Source of the DNA: JAXGXJ01 sp050943595
GTDB lineage: Bacteria; Actinomycetota; Thermoleophilia; RBG-16-64-13
DNA: 64,000 nucleotides
Direction: 5' to 3'
Assembly (NCBI GenBank): GCA_050943595.1
Contig: JBMNPM010000002.1
Location: 124,001 to 188,000 of the forward strand
Both the position numbers and the translations under genes were made by a program. Each line of letters opens with the position of its first letter. Position 1 is the stretch's first letter. Positions 38,139-48,886 of the stretch are shown here, in pieces. The notes beneath the pieces are model-generated. The model was given only the letters and a program-made list of their open reading frames with translations. It made no database searches and was not told the origin of the DNA.

Positions 38139-39206
38139 TCAATGAGACCCCAGTCTGCCGTCGGCCATTCCATCGGCTATTTCCGCCAGAGCCCGGTCCA
38201 GAGCGTCCACATCGGGTAATCGGCGCAGTTTTTCTATCAAGAAGGCAGGAACACCAGAGGGGCGCAGATACCAGCCAAGCAGCTTACGCGACCAACGGGC
38301 GGCCCTTTGTGACCCTCGCTCTTCAGCCACCCGAGTGAGCAAGGCCCGCAGATCCGCAATGACCACGTCCAACGCGGGGCGTGGCGTATCCATACCGCTG
38401 AGCAGGGCACCGACCGACCACGGATCGCCGGCCGCACCTCGGGCCAGCATCACTGCCGTCGCGCCGGTCCTCTCGAGAACGGTTCGCGCCGATACGTGAC
38501 TGCGGATGTCACCCGATGCCACCACCGGGATACCCAGACCCTCAACCACCTTGGCCGTAATGGTATGGTCCGCCTCGCCGCGGTAGAACTGGTCGGCCGT
38601 CCGCGGATGCAGGCCTACGGCGGCCACACCCACCTCCTCCAAGCGGCGCGCCAAATCGACCACTCCTCCGGTCTCCCCGGCCCTCAGGCCGGAACGAAGC
38701 TTGACCGTGACTGGCACCCCAAACGGAGCCGCCATCCGCACCACAGCCATCGCCACAGCCACCGCCCGGTCGTGGTCGCCAAGCAGAGCGGAGCCGGCTC
38801 CTGTACGGACGACCTTGCGGACCGGACAACCCATGTTGATGTCGAGCACATCGGCTACACGGTCTCTGGAGAGCACCCGCTCCGCCGCCTGGGCCATGAT
38901 ATCCGGGCTGTCGCCGAACAACTGCACGGCCAAGGGACGCTCCTCTTCGGCAAAATCGAGATACTCCACAGTGCGCACGTTCCCGTATACCAAGCCGTAA
39001 GCGGATACCATCTCTGTGGTGACAAGACCCACTCCATGCAGTCTCAGGTGTCGGCGATATGCACTGATGGTCAGACCGGCCATGGGAGCCAGAACCACCC
39101 GGTTAGGAATGCAGACACCCCCTATGAGAAAGGGCTGCGCAAAAGGCGAGAGGGGGTGGTGGGAACAGCCGTTCATCGAGGTATTGAGCGGGAGGTCGGC
39201 CGTCAC
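38139..39206 (-). CDS. dusB: tRNA-dihydrouridine synthase (DusB-type)
   Basis: FMN enzyme reducing uridines in tRNA D loops. The flavin-binding barrel starts VVLAPMAGLTISAYRRHLRL. The catalytic Cys lies in LDINMGCPVRKVVRTGAGSA. VGLHPRTADQFYRGEADHTI and VVASGDIRSHVSARTVLERT are also typical. 355 residues. The start is ATG at 39206, 17 bases after the coaX stop. Confidence 0.92.
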   Translation of the reverse strand: MTADLPLNTSMNGCSHHPLSPFAQPFLIGGVCIPNRVVLAPMAGLTISAYRRHLRLHGVGLVTTEMVSAYGLVYGNVRTVEYLDFAEEERPLAVQLFGDSPDIMAQAAERVLSRDRVADVLDINMGCPVRKVVRTGAGSALLGDHDRAVAVAMAVVRMAAPFGVPVTVKLRSGLRAGETGGVVDLARRLEEVGVAAVGLHPRTADQFYRGEADHTITAKVVEGLGIPVVASGDIRSHVSARTVLERTGATAVMLARGAAGDPWSVGALLSGMDTPRPALDVVIADLRALLTRVAEERGSQRAARWSRKLLGWYLRPSGVPAFLIEKLRRLPDVDALDRALAEIADGMADGRLGSH

Positions 39207-39223
39207 AACCGGGTCCAGAGCAT

Positions 39224-39991
39224 TTATGGGTAATTGCGGGTGTAGACAATCTGCAGCCCGCGCAGCGTGAGGAGGGGATCGAGCCGGTCAAGAGAAGAGG
39301 CGTGATCGAAGATGAGCGACGCCAGACCACCCGTAGCGATAGTCACCGCCTCGGCACCCAGCTCCGACCTCATGCGGGCCACGATGCCATCCACCTGCCC
39401 GGCGAAGCCATAGATGGCTCCAGCCTGCATGGCATGCCGGGTGTTCCGGCCGATAACCCTCCCCGGATCGATGAGTTCGATGTTCATCAAACGTGCGGCG
39501 CGGGTGGTCAAGGCGTCCAGCGACACCTCAATGCCGGGAGCGATAGCGTGACCCAGGTACTCGCCCGCCGCAGAGACGGCGCTGAAGGTGGTAGCCGTGC
39601 CGAAGTCGACGGCAATGCACGGGCCACCACATACTTCGTAGGCAGCCACAGCGGCAACGATCATGTCTGGACCTACTTGGCGGGGATCGTCGGTGAGGAC
39701 GGACATACCTGTCTCCACTCCGGGACCCACCACCAGAGCCTCCACATCAAACCACCTCTTGGCCATGGAGGAGTACTCCCTACTCAGACGCGGCACCACC
39801 GAAGAGATCGCGATCCCAGACACAGACCCCCTGCCGTATGCACCGAGCCGCAGCAGATCATCGAGCGTCACGGCTATCTCGTCGCCCGTCTTACGCACGT
39901 CGGTGGCCATGCGCCAGCCGGCGGCCGGCTCCTCTTCCGCAAACAAGGCGATGGTGGTCTGCGTGTTACCCACGTCGACGGCTAGTAGCAT
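39224..39991 (-). CDS. coaX: Type III pantothenate kinase
   Basis: First step of coenzyme A synthesis; ASKHA-fold kinase. The phosphate motif DVGNTQTTIALFAEEEPAAG opens the protein. GPDMIVAAVAAYEVCGGPCI and VDFGTATTFSAVSAAGEYLG (catalytic Asp) follow, then GAIYGFAGQVDGIVARMRSE. 255 residues, usual length. It is placed as in other actinobacteria, between nad/fol genes and lysS. Confidence 0.95.
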   Translation of the reverse strand: MLLAVDVGNTQTTIALFAEEEPAAGWRMATDVRKTGDEIAVTLDDLLRLGAYGRGSVSGIAISSVVPRLSREYSSMAKRWFDVEALVVGPGVETGMSVLTDDPRQVGPDMIVAAVAAYEVCGGPCIAVDFGTATTFSAVSAAGEYLGHAIAPGIEVSLDALTTRAARLMNIELIDPGRVIGRNTRHAMQAGAIYGFAGQVDGIVARMRSELGAEAVTIATGGLASLIFDHASSLDRLDPLLTLRGLQIVYTRNYP

Positions 39992-40035
39992 GGCGCTCTC
40001 CAGTGCTGCCGGGTAAAGTCGAGTAAGGACGAGGT

Positions 40036-40887
40036 TCAGTCGGGGGATAGAAGCGTCAACTTAAAGTTGGCTGCAGGAGCCCCCATGGTGATGGCGCTTG
40101 TGGAGATGATGTCCACTCCCGTCTCAGCCACAGCACGGACCGTCTCTATAGTGACCCCGCCAGAAGCCTCTAAAATGATATCGGGCCGCAACTCCCGAGC
40201 CAAAGCCACCATCCCGTGCAGCGAGTCGGGAGTCTGGTTGTCGAGCATGACTATGTCGGCTCCTGCAGCGATGGCCTCGCGCAGATCAGCCGCTGATTCA
40301 ACCTCTACTTCAATAAGTAGATAGTGCGGCCGCGCTTCTTGAGCCCGCTGCACAGCACGGCGCACCCCTCCGGCAGCAGTCAAGTGATTGTTTTTGATCA
40401 ACACCAGATCGAACAACCCAAAACGATGGTTCCCACACCCGCCGTGCACTACGGCCCGCTTCTCCCAGTAGCGCAATCCAGGCGTGGTCTTGCGTGTGTC
40501 CACCACCCTGGCCCCCGTCCCTTCTACAGCGCGCGCAAAACGTCGCGCCTCGGTGGCTACACCTGAGATGTGGCTGAGGAAGTTGAGCATGGTCCGCTCG
40601 GCGCTCAGCAGACTCCGTACGGAACCTTCCAGAGCCGCCACTACCTGGCGGGCGACCACCGGCGCGCCTTCCTCGACCATGGGAACGAAGCTACATGCCG
40701 GGTCCACAGCCTCCACCACGGCCTGTGCCAGCGGCAGGCCGCACACCACCAGGTCCTCCCACGCACGTATAGTGGCTCGGCTACGGAGCTCGGCAGGAAC
40801 GGTCCACGCCGAGGTGACATCGCCGTAGCCGCCCAGATCTTCCACCAGCGCCCGGTGCACCAGCGACCGTGTCGCCTCATCCAACAC
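40036..40887 (-). CDS. nadC: Nicotinate-nucleotide pyrophosphorylase (carboxylating)
   Basis: Converts quinolinate and PRPP to nicotinate mononucleotide, CO2 and PPi in NAD synthesis. The family core DTRKTTPGLRYWEKRAVVHG, then GCGNHRFGLFDLVLIKNNHL, is complete with the basic quinolinate-binding residues. IEVEVESAADLREAIAAGAD and LEASGGVTIETVRAVAETGV follow. 283 residues. It lies three bases from nadB. Confidence 0.96.
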   Translation of the reverse strand: MLDEATRSLVHRALVEDLGGYGDVTSAWTVPAELRSRATIRAWEDLVVCGLPLAQAVVEAVDPACSFVPMVEEGAPVVARQVVAALEGSVRSLLSAERTMLNFLSHISGVATEARRFARAVEGTGARVVDTRKTTPGLRYWEKRAVVHGGCGNHRFGLFDLVLIKNNHLTAAGGVRRAVQRAQEARPHYLLIEVEVESAADLREAIAAGADIVMLDNQTPDSLHGMVALARELRPDIILEASGGVTIETVRAVAETGVDIISTSAITMGAPAANFKLTLLSPD

Positions 40888-40890
40888 CCC

Positions 40891-42552
40891 TTAGGCCTCC
40901 AACTCGCTCAGAGAGACCACGGGCTCGTCGCTGTCGCTGGAGCTGTGGAGCAGAATGTGCCGGCGCCAGTGGGCATCATCACGCTCGGAGAAGTCCGAAC
41001 GCAAATGGCTGCCCCGGCTCTCTTTCCGCAACAGAGCCGACTCTACCATATGCTCTGCTACCGTCAGTAGATTGATCAACTCCATCTCGGCGACAACCAG
41101 CCCCGGCGGCCGCAAGGAAGTCCTCATTTCACGCAGCGCGGTACGGATCTGCTCAAGAGTCTGGCGATTGCATACGATGCCGCAACCTTCGGTCATCATC
41201 TGTACCAAACGCCTGCGCAGCGCAGCGACTTCGTCGAGGTCGTTCCCAGTATGCCGCTCCTTGCTCAAGCCCAACCTGATCTTGCACACGGTGGGATCGG
41301 AGAGTTCCAGATAACGGTTGATGTCGCGAACAGCGCGCTCCCCGAACACCAGCCCTTCCAGAAGCGAGTTTGAGGCCAGTCGATTGGCACCGTGGACGCC
41401 CGTGCTAGCCGTCTCGCCGCAGGCGTAGAGCCCCTGCACCGACGTGCGCCCCCACTCGTCGGTGAGTGCCCCTCCCATGTAGTAGTGGGCAACCGGCACG
41501 ATAGGGGCAAGCTGGGAAGTGAGATCGAACCCGCGTTCAGCGAGCCCCGTGAACACGGTAGGAAATCGGTTACGCAAGAAGTCCGCCTCCAGGTGACGAG
41601 CGTCGAGCCACACATGATCGACCCCGTCCCTATCCATAACCCGCTTCATGTTCCTTACTACCACGTCTCGCGGAGCCAATTCCGCCCGCGGGTGAGCCCC
41701 CACCATGAAGCGCACGCCGGCATCATCGAGCAGATAGGCCCCCTCGCCACGCAAAGCCTCCGTGAGTAACAGAGTGGGGTTCTCCTCGGCATAGAGCGCC
41801 GTGGGGTGGAACTGGACGAACTCCATATCGCGCATGATGGCCCCTGCCCGGAAGGCCATGGCGTGCCCATCACCGGTCGCCACCACCGGGTTAGTGGTGT
41901 GAGTGAACAACTGCCCAACACCGCCGCAGGCCAGCACGACGGCACGCGCCAGCGAGACGGTCAACTCCCCCTCTTTATCAACCGACACAGCCCCCACGCA
42001 GCGCCCATGATGAGTGAGTAGATCGATGACGAACTCGTCCTCATGCAGTTCTACATGGCGCCCTTTGACCATAGTATCCGCCAGGGTGCTGGCCACCACA
42101 CTGCCGGTGGCGTCTCCGCCCGCGTGCACTACCCGGGCTACAGAGTGAGCACCTTCGGAACCCAGGATCAGTTTTCCGTCACGCTGGTCGAACTTAGTCC
42201 CCAACCGCTGTAGCTCACGCACGCGCTCGGGCCCCTCCTCGACGAGGATACGGACTGCCTGTGCGTCGCACAGTCCGGCGCCCGCTTCCAAGGTATCGGC
42301 CATATGCAACTCGGGTGAGTCATACTCGCCCATGGCTGCAGCGATGCCGCCCTGGGCCAAGAAGGTGGTGGTCTCGACGAGCGTCCCTTTAGTGATGAGC
42401 CCCACATTCCATCGGTTGGCCGCCCCGATGGCAGCCGTCAACCCCGCGATACCGCCTCCGATGATCAACACATCGTAGCTCGAATAGCGAATAGGCGCCC
42501 CGACTCCCGAGACCAGGTATGGGCGGCGCCCATGCCCGGCCAAGATGTTCAT
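40891..42552 (-). CDS. nadB: L-aspartate oxidase
   Basis: FAD flavoenzyme oxidising L-aspartate to iminoaspartate for quinolinate synthesis. The FAD Rossmann motif is DVLIIGGGIAGLTAAIGAAN. TFLAQGGIAAAMGEYDSPEL and the succinate dehydrogenase-type HPTALYAEENPTLLLTEALR follow. GLYACGETASTGVHGANRLA also matches the family. 553 residues with a full C-terminal helical domain. The start ATG at 42552 overlaps the folK-nadA stop by four bases. Confidence 0.96.
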   Translation of the reverse strand: MNILAGHGRRPYLVSGVGAPIRYSSYDVLIIGGGIAGLTAAIGAANRWNVGLITKGTLVETTTFLAQGGIAAAMGEYDSPELHMADTLEAGAGLCDAQAVRILVEEGPERVRELQRLGTKFDQRDGKLILGSEGAHSVARVVHAGGDATGSVVASTLADTMVKGRHVELHEDEFVIDLLTHHGRCVGAVSVDKEGELTVSLARAVVLACGGVGQLFTHTTNPVVATGDGHAMAFRAGAIMRDMEFVQFHPTALYAEENPTLLLTEALRGEGAYLLDDAGVRFMVGAHPRAELAPRDVVVRNMKRVMDRDGVDHVWLDARHLEADFLRNRFPTVFTGLAERGFDLTSQLAPIVPVAHYYMGGALTDEWGRTSVQGLYACGETASTGVHGANRLASNSLLEGLVFGERAVRDINRYLELSDPTVCKIRLGLSKERHTGNDLDEVAALRRRLVQMMTEGCGIVCNRQTLEQIRTALREMRTSLRPPGLVVAEMELINLLTVAEHMVESALLRKESRGSHLRSDFSERDDAHWRRHILLHSSSDSDEPVVSLSELEA

Positions 42553-44006
42553 GGCAGGACCTCAACCATGCGCTGCACGGCCCGCAACGCTAAACCCCGT
42601 ACATCATCCGGGACGGTCACCACCGGCCCCTCGGCTCGTAGGGCATCCCTGATCTTCTCCAGAGTGGTCAGCTTCATATCAGGGCAGATGGCCTTGTCGG
42701 TAACCGGGAAGAAACGTTTATCCGGCAGCTCCTTGCTCAACCGGTGGATCATCCCCACCTCAGTGGCAATGAGAAACTCCTCTCCGGGGTCCTCCCGGCA
42801 GAAGCGGATCATACCCTCCGTGCTCTCCACGGCATCGGCGATCTCAGACACCTCGAGCCGGGCTTCTGGGTGCACAACCACTTTAGCCCGTGGATGAGCG
42901 GCACGGGCCCGCTCCACGTCGCACACCTCGATAGCATCGTGGACGTGGCAGCAGCCAGACCAGAGTATGAAGCTACGCCCCACCTGCCGGGCCGCCCAAG
43001 AACCGAGGTTGCGATCGGGCGTAAAGATAATCTCCTGGTCTCTCGGGATGGATTGCACTACCTGGACTACGTTCGCGCTGGTACAGCAGATGTCGGAGAC
43101 GGCCTTGACGGCTGCCGATGTGTTCACGTAACTGACCACCACGGCTCCGGGGTGTGCAGCCTTGAGAGCCTCAAGACCCTCCACGTCAACCATGTCGGCC
43201 ATGAGACAACCCGCCTGAGGCTCAGGGAGCACGACAAGACGGTCCGGAGCCAGGATGGCAGCCGACTCAGCCATAAAATGGACACCGCAGAACACTATCA
43301 TGCGGGCATCGGTAGCCGCCGCCTGACGGGAAAGACTCAGCGAGTCTCCAAGGATATCAGCCACATCCTGGACCTCAGGACGTTGATAGTTATGGGCCAA
43401 GATGACAGCCTGCTTCTCGCGGGCCAATGCGCGGATCTCAGCGCTCATCGCCGAATAGTCCATGTGTGACCTATCACTCCTCGACGCCGACTGCAGACGC
43501 TCTTGAGCACGGTGACGAACCTGCGCCTGCTCTTGGACTAGAGCCAGAGCCTGCGCGACCGTCCGACCACTGGGAAGCACGATTCGGGGAGCTATCTCCG
43601 CCAACGGTTCCAGCACGAACCTACGCTCCTCCATACGCGGGTGGGGGACTTCCAGCCCTTCATCCGCAACCACCGCCCCATGGTACCAAAGGATATCGAC
43701 GTCAAGTGTCCGCGGCCCCCATCTGACCGTCCGTTCACGCCCCAAGGCGTTCTCGACAGCATGTACAGCATCCAATAGAGTCTGAGGTGCGAGGTCCGTG
43801 TTGAGCTCCACCACCTGGTTGAGGAAGTCGGCCTGTGCAGGGCCGCCCACGGGAGCCGACCGATAGAGACCGGATTCGCATGTCACCGTTACCCCCGGCA
43901 GACAGTCCAGCATGGCGACCGCCCTACGCAGGATGCGCTCGCTATCTCCCAGGTTGGAACCCAGACCCACGTAGACTCGGGATGATGGAGTCTGCGCGGG
44001 CACCAC
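42549..44006 (-). CDS. HPPK (FolK)-quinolinate synthase (NadA) fusion
   Basis: A single 485-residue frame with two complete enzymes. Residues about 10-158 are 6-hydroxymethyl-dihydropterin pyrophosphokinase: YVGLGSNLGDSERILRRAV, SAPVGGPAQADFLNQVVELN and the signature WGPRTLDVDILWY. After a Gln/Arg/Ser-rich linker, residues about 182-485 are quinolinate synthase A: ILAHNYQRPEVQDVADILGD, with three iron-sulfur cysteines in AGCLMADM, SGCCHVHD and AICPDMKLTTLEKI. An ATG at 43463 with a weak GGAGTGATAGGT upstream could also start a free NadA. It joins folate and NAD synthesis in one polypeptide, between folB and nadB. Confidence 0.9.
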   Translation of the reverse strand: MVPAQTPSSRVYVGLGSNLGDSERILRRAVAMLDCLPGVTVTCESGLYRSAPVGGPAQADFLNQVVELNTDLAPQTLLDAVHAVENALGRERTVRWGPRTLDVDILWYHGAVVADEGLEVPHPRMEERRFVLEPLAEIAPRIVLPSGRTVAQALALVQEQAQVRHRAQERLQSASRSDRSHMDYSAMSAEIRALAREKQAVILAHNYQRPEVQDVADILGDSLSLSRQAAATDARMIVFCGVHFMAESAAILAPDRLVVLPEPQAGCLMADMVDVEGLEALKAAHPGAVVVSYVNTSAAVKAVSDICCTSANVVQVVQSIPRDQEIIFTPDRNLGSWAARQVGRSFILWSGCCHVHDAIEVCDVERARAAHPRAKVVVHPEARLEVSEIADAVESTEGMIRFCREDPGEEFLIATEVGMIHRLSKELPDKRFFPVTDKAICPDMKLTTLEKIRDALRAEGPVVTVPDDVRGLALRAVQRMVEVLP

Positions 44007-44375
44007 TCAGTCCTCGATGTCCGCCCGCGTCAACTGCAGCCCCACACTCACACTCTCAAGGGTGCAGGCCACAGGCGGATGTGGTTTGGTCACCTGCAAC
44101 CAGACCTCATCTACCGCGAAACAGCGCAGGATGCCCTCCGCTACCGTCTGCGCCAGACGCTCCAGCAGAGACACGCTCTCGGAGGTGCAGATGTCGGTGA
44201 TGAGATCCATGACCTCCGTGTAGTCGACAGTGTCTTCCACCCTGTCGGTGACGGCCCCCCGACACTCTTCCAAGGTAAGACGCACGTCAAAGTAGAGGCG
44301 CTGTCCAAGCAGCCTCTCCTCTGACGTTACACCATGCCGCCCATATACCTCGAAGCCTTGTATGAAAATATCCAC
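44007..44375 (-). CDS. folB: Dihydroneopterin aldolase
   Basis: Cleaves dihydroneopterin to hydroxymethyl-dihydropterin, the substrate of the downstream FolK domain. The N-terminus IFIQGFEVYGRHGVTSEERL is the family signature. The catalytic residues in VDYTEVMDLITD and the C-terminal VWLQVTKPHPPVACTLESVS (conserved Lys-Pro) are present. 122 residues. It abuts the folK-nadA start with no gap. Confidence 0.95.
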   Translation of the reverse strand: MDIFIQGFEVYGRHGVTSEERLLGQRLYFDVRLTLEECRGAVTDRVEDTVDYTEVMDLITDICTSESVSLLERLAQTVAEGILRCFAVDEVWLQVTKPHPPVACTLESVSVGLQLTRADIED

Positions 44376-44387
44376 GTAATCCCCGCC

Positions 44388-45605
44388 TCAGGCCGGGGGA
44401 CGGCCGCCCAGCATCGCTTGGGCGATGCGCACGGCCTCCCGGTTCGCCCCTACATGGTGTACTCGTAGCACATGCGCCCCTTCCCACGCCGCCAGCGCTG
44501 TGACCACGGCGGTCGCGATATCTCGCTCCCGGGACTCCGGCTGATCGATGATGGTTCCTAAAAAACGCTTTCGCGATGCCCCCACTACCAAGGGTCTCCC
44601 CAAAGAACGGAACGTGGCCAGGTCGCGTAGAATCTCGATATTGTGGGCCATGGTCTTGCCGAACCCCAGGCCCGGATCGATCAGCAGGTCTTCCTCTCTG
44701 AGCCCCTGATCCACCGCCCAATTGAGACGCTCCACGAAGAAGCGGTATACGTTTTCCACCACATCTCCGTGCGGGGGCGATTCATGCATGGTCTGCAAAT
44801 CACCCTGCATGTGCATCAAGACGACCGGACACTGCGCATCGCGGACCACCGCCACCATCTCGGGATCTGCGCGCAGAGCGGATATGTCGTTGATGAGGTA
44901 GGCACCGACAGCCAACGCCTGTGCCGCCACGCTCGCTTTATAGGTGTTCACTGAGATGCGCCCCGGTAGGATCGGTGCCAACTCCTTCACCACAGGCAAC
45001 ACCCGACGCGACTCCTCCTCCACACTCACACTGTCGGCCCCCGGGCGAGTCGACTCTCCCCCCACGTCCACCAGATCGGCCCCCTCCCCGGCCATGGTCA
45101 GAGCGGCAGCGACCGCCGCCTCCACACCAAGATACGAGTCGCCGTCGGAAAACGAGTCGGGAGTGACGTTCAGGGCCCCCATCAGCAAAGGGGCTCCGTC
45201 AAGGGATAGTCCGGCCGGCCCCTGAGGAACAGGCGTGTCGTAGTGGAGTAGAGCCGCCTTGATGTCGGCGGCCAGACTAGGCAAACCGAAAGGCTGCCTT
45301 TCGAGAATAGATAACAGATGCTCGAACTGCGTGAGTGTGCCCATGATGAGACAATCGGCCTTACCACCCTCCATGGCGTAGACCTCGCGCGAGATGGCCG
45401 CCTCCCCGCCCTTAGAAAGCATCTCCTGTTTAAGGATGTTGGCCGCCCGTGGGTCGAGGCCCGTTACCCTTACCAGGCGGAAGAGGGCTTTGCTGCTCAT
45501 GATATCCACGCCGTCGGACGAGACCCGCATACGGGTAAGCGTAGCGCGGACCTGGTCAATATCACGAAGCGCGAGAACCTGAGGCGAGTCCTCCAGAAAA
45601 ACCAT
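44388..45605 (-). CDS. folP: Dihydropteroate synthase with N-terminal extension
   Basis: Joins hydroxymethyl-dihydropterin pyrophosphate and p-aminobenzoate. The TIM barrel starts near residue 135 with LMGALNVTPDSFSDGDSYLG. Pterin-site residues follow in DVGGESTRPGADSVSVEEES, and LIDPGLGFGKTMAHNIEILR is conserved. The first 130 residues (VLALRDIDQVRATLTRMRVS then a DUF-like domain ending near SLAADIKAAL) form an extra domain also seen in some Gram-positive DHPS proteins; its role is unknown. 405 residues. Confidence 0.93.
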   Translation of the reverse strand: MVFLEDSPQVLALRDIDQVRATLTRMRVSSDGVDIMSSKALFRLVRVTGLDPRAANILKQEMLSKGGEAAISREVYAMEGGKADCLIMGTLTQFEHLLSILERQPFGLPSLAADIKAALLHYDTPVPQGPAGLSLDGAPLLMGALNVTPDSFSDGDSYLGVEAAVAAALTMAGEGADLVDVGGESTRPGADSVSVEEESRRVLPVVKELAPILPGRISVNTYKASVAAQALAVGAYLINDISALRADPEMVAVVRDAQCPVVLMHMQGDLQTMHESPPHGDVVENVYRFFVERLNWAVDQGLREEDLLIDPGLGFGKTMAHNIEILRDLATFRSLGRPLVVGASRKRFLGTIIDQPESRERDIATAVVTALAAWEGAHVLRVHHVGANREAVRIAQAMLGGRPPA

Positions 45606-45617
45606 GTCGAGGCTTCC

Positions 45618-46186
45618 CTAAGATCTGGGCCCGTCGATGAGAGCCAGGAACTCGGACCGCGTGGCTTCACTGGTCCGGAATATGCCCCTCACCGCAGAGG
45701 TGATCACCTGCGACCCAGGGGAACGGACCCCCCGCATGGTCATGCAAAGATGTTCGGCCTTCACCAATACCATGACCCCGGCCGGCTCCAACGAAGCGAC
45801 CAGAGTGTCGGCGATGATGCTGGTGAGACGCTCCTGGAGTTGCAGACGGGCAGCCGTGGTGCGCACCAGGCGCACGATCTTTGAAAGCCCGGTGATACTT
45901 CCGTTCTTGGAGGGTATGTAAGCCACGTGCACCACGCCGAAGAAGGGCACGAGGTGGTGCTCACACATGGAGTGGAAGTAGATGTCGCGCACCAACACCA
46001 TCTCTTGATGGCGGTCCGACGGCATAGCCACGATTATAGACGCCAGATCCGCAGGCTCGGTCGCGATGATCTCTCCGAACATCTCGGCCACCCGTCGCGG
46101 CGTATCCACCAAACCGTCACGATCGGGGTCCTCCTCAATACCCTCCAATACCAGTCGGATACCCCGCTTGATCTTATCGTAATCCA

Positions 46187-46187
<1 letters not shown>
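45618..46187 (-). CDS. folE: GTP cyclohydrolase I
   Basis: First step of folate synthesis from GTP. Zinc-site residues are in SMCEHHLVPFFGVVHVAYIP and the later EHLCMTMRGVRSPGSQVITS. SKIVRLVRTTAARLQLQERL is the family helix. 189 residues, normal. The ATG start overlaps the ftsH stop as TGATG, so the two are co-translated. Confidence 0.97.
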
Positions 46188-48172
<1,985 letters not shown>

Positions 48173-48308
48173 TCCACTTATCGCTCAATAATGGGCTGGA
48201 ATACTACCATATGCCCACTTCCAGCATCCGTGAACCCTCCTCCTGGAAACAAGGCCCCACCCGCCCACACCACACGTGCGCGCGCAGCGACGGTCGCGTA
48301 GTCTGCGG

Positions 48309-48839
48309 TCATCCCCAGCCATCGAGTACACCTATGAAGGGCACATTCCGGTACTGCTCAGCGTAGTCGAGACCGTATCCGACCACAAACTCATCAGGAA
48401 TCTCAAAGCCGGTATATCGACACACCAGATCGGCGGTACGCCGGCTGGGCTTACTGAGCAGAGTGACTATCTCCAGACCGGCCGGATTACGCGAACCCAG
48501 ATTGCTCATGAGATACTGCAGCGTCCGGCCCGAGTCAATGATGTCCTCGACAACGAGCACATGCCGCCCCTCGATATCAATATCGAGATCCTTGAGGATA
48601 CGCACCACTCCTGAACTGTCGGTGGAACGGCCGTAGCTGGATACGGCCATGAACTCCATCTCCAGGTCAAAGGGTAGACGGCGGGCTAGGTCGGACATGA
48701 AGAAGACGGCACCTTTGAGCACGCACACCAGTACGGGGCGAAGATCCTTGTAGTCGCCCGTGATGGCTCGGCCCAGCTCCTCGATGCGCTCTTGTAGCCG
48801 CGTCTCGGAGATGAGCACTCTCAGGCAATCTCGCTGCAC
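48309..48839 (-). CDS. hpt: Hypoxanthine phosphoribosyltransferase
   Basis: Purine salvage enzyme converting hypoxanthine or guanine with PRPP to IMP or GMP. The PRPP loop VLVVEDIIDSGRTLQYLMSN is intact. VLVCVLKGAVFFMSDLARRL and DEFVVGYGLDYAEQYRNVPF (purine contact) are typical. 176 residues. It follows tilS by 47 bases, as in many actinobacteria and Firmicutes. Confidence 0.95.
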   Translation of the reverse strand: MQRDCLRVLISETRLQERIEELGRAITGDYKDLRPVLVCVLKGAVFFMSDLARRLPFDLEMEFMAVSSYGRSTDSSGVVRILKDLDIDIEGRHVLVVEDIIDSGRTLQYLMSNLGSRNPAGLEIVTLLSKPSRRTADLVCRYTGFEIPDEFVVGYGLDYAEQYRNVPFIGVLDGWG

Positions 48840-48886
48840 GCCCGCCCGTCACCCTCCTCGGGGTCACGATCCACCGCGAATCTCCA

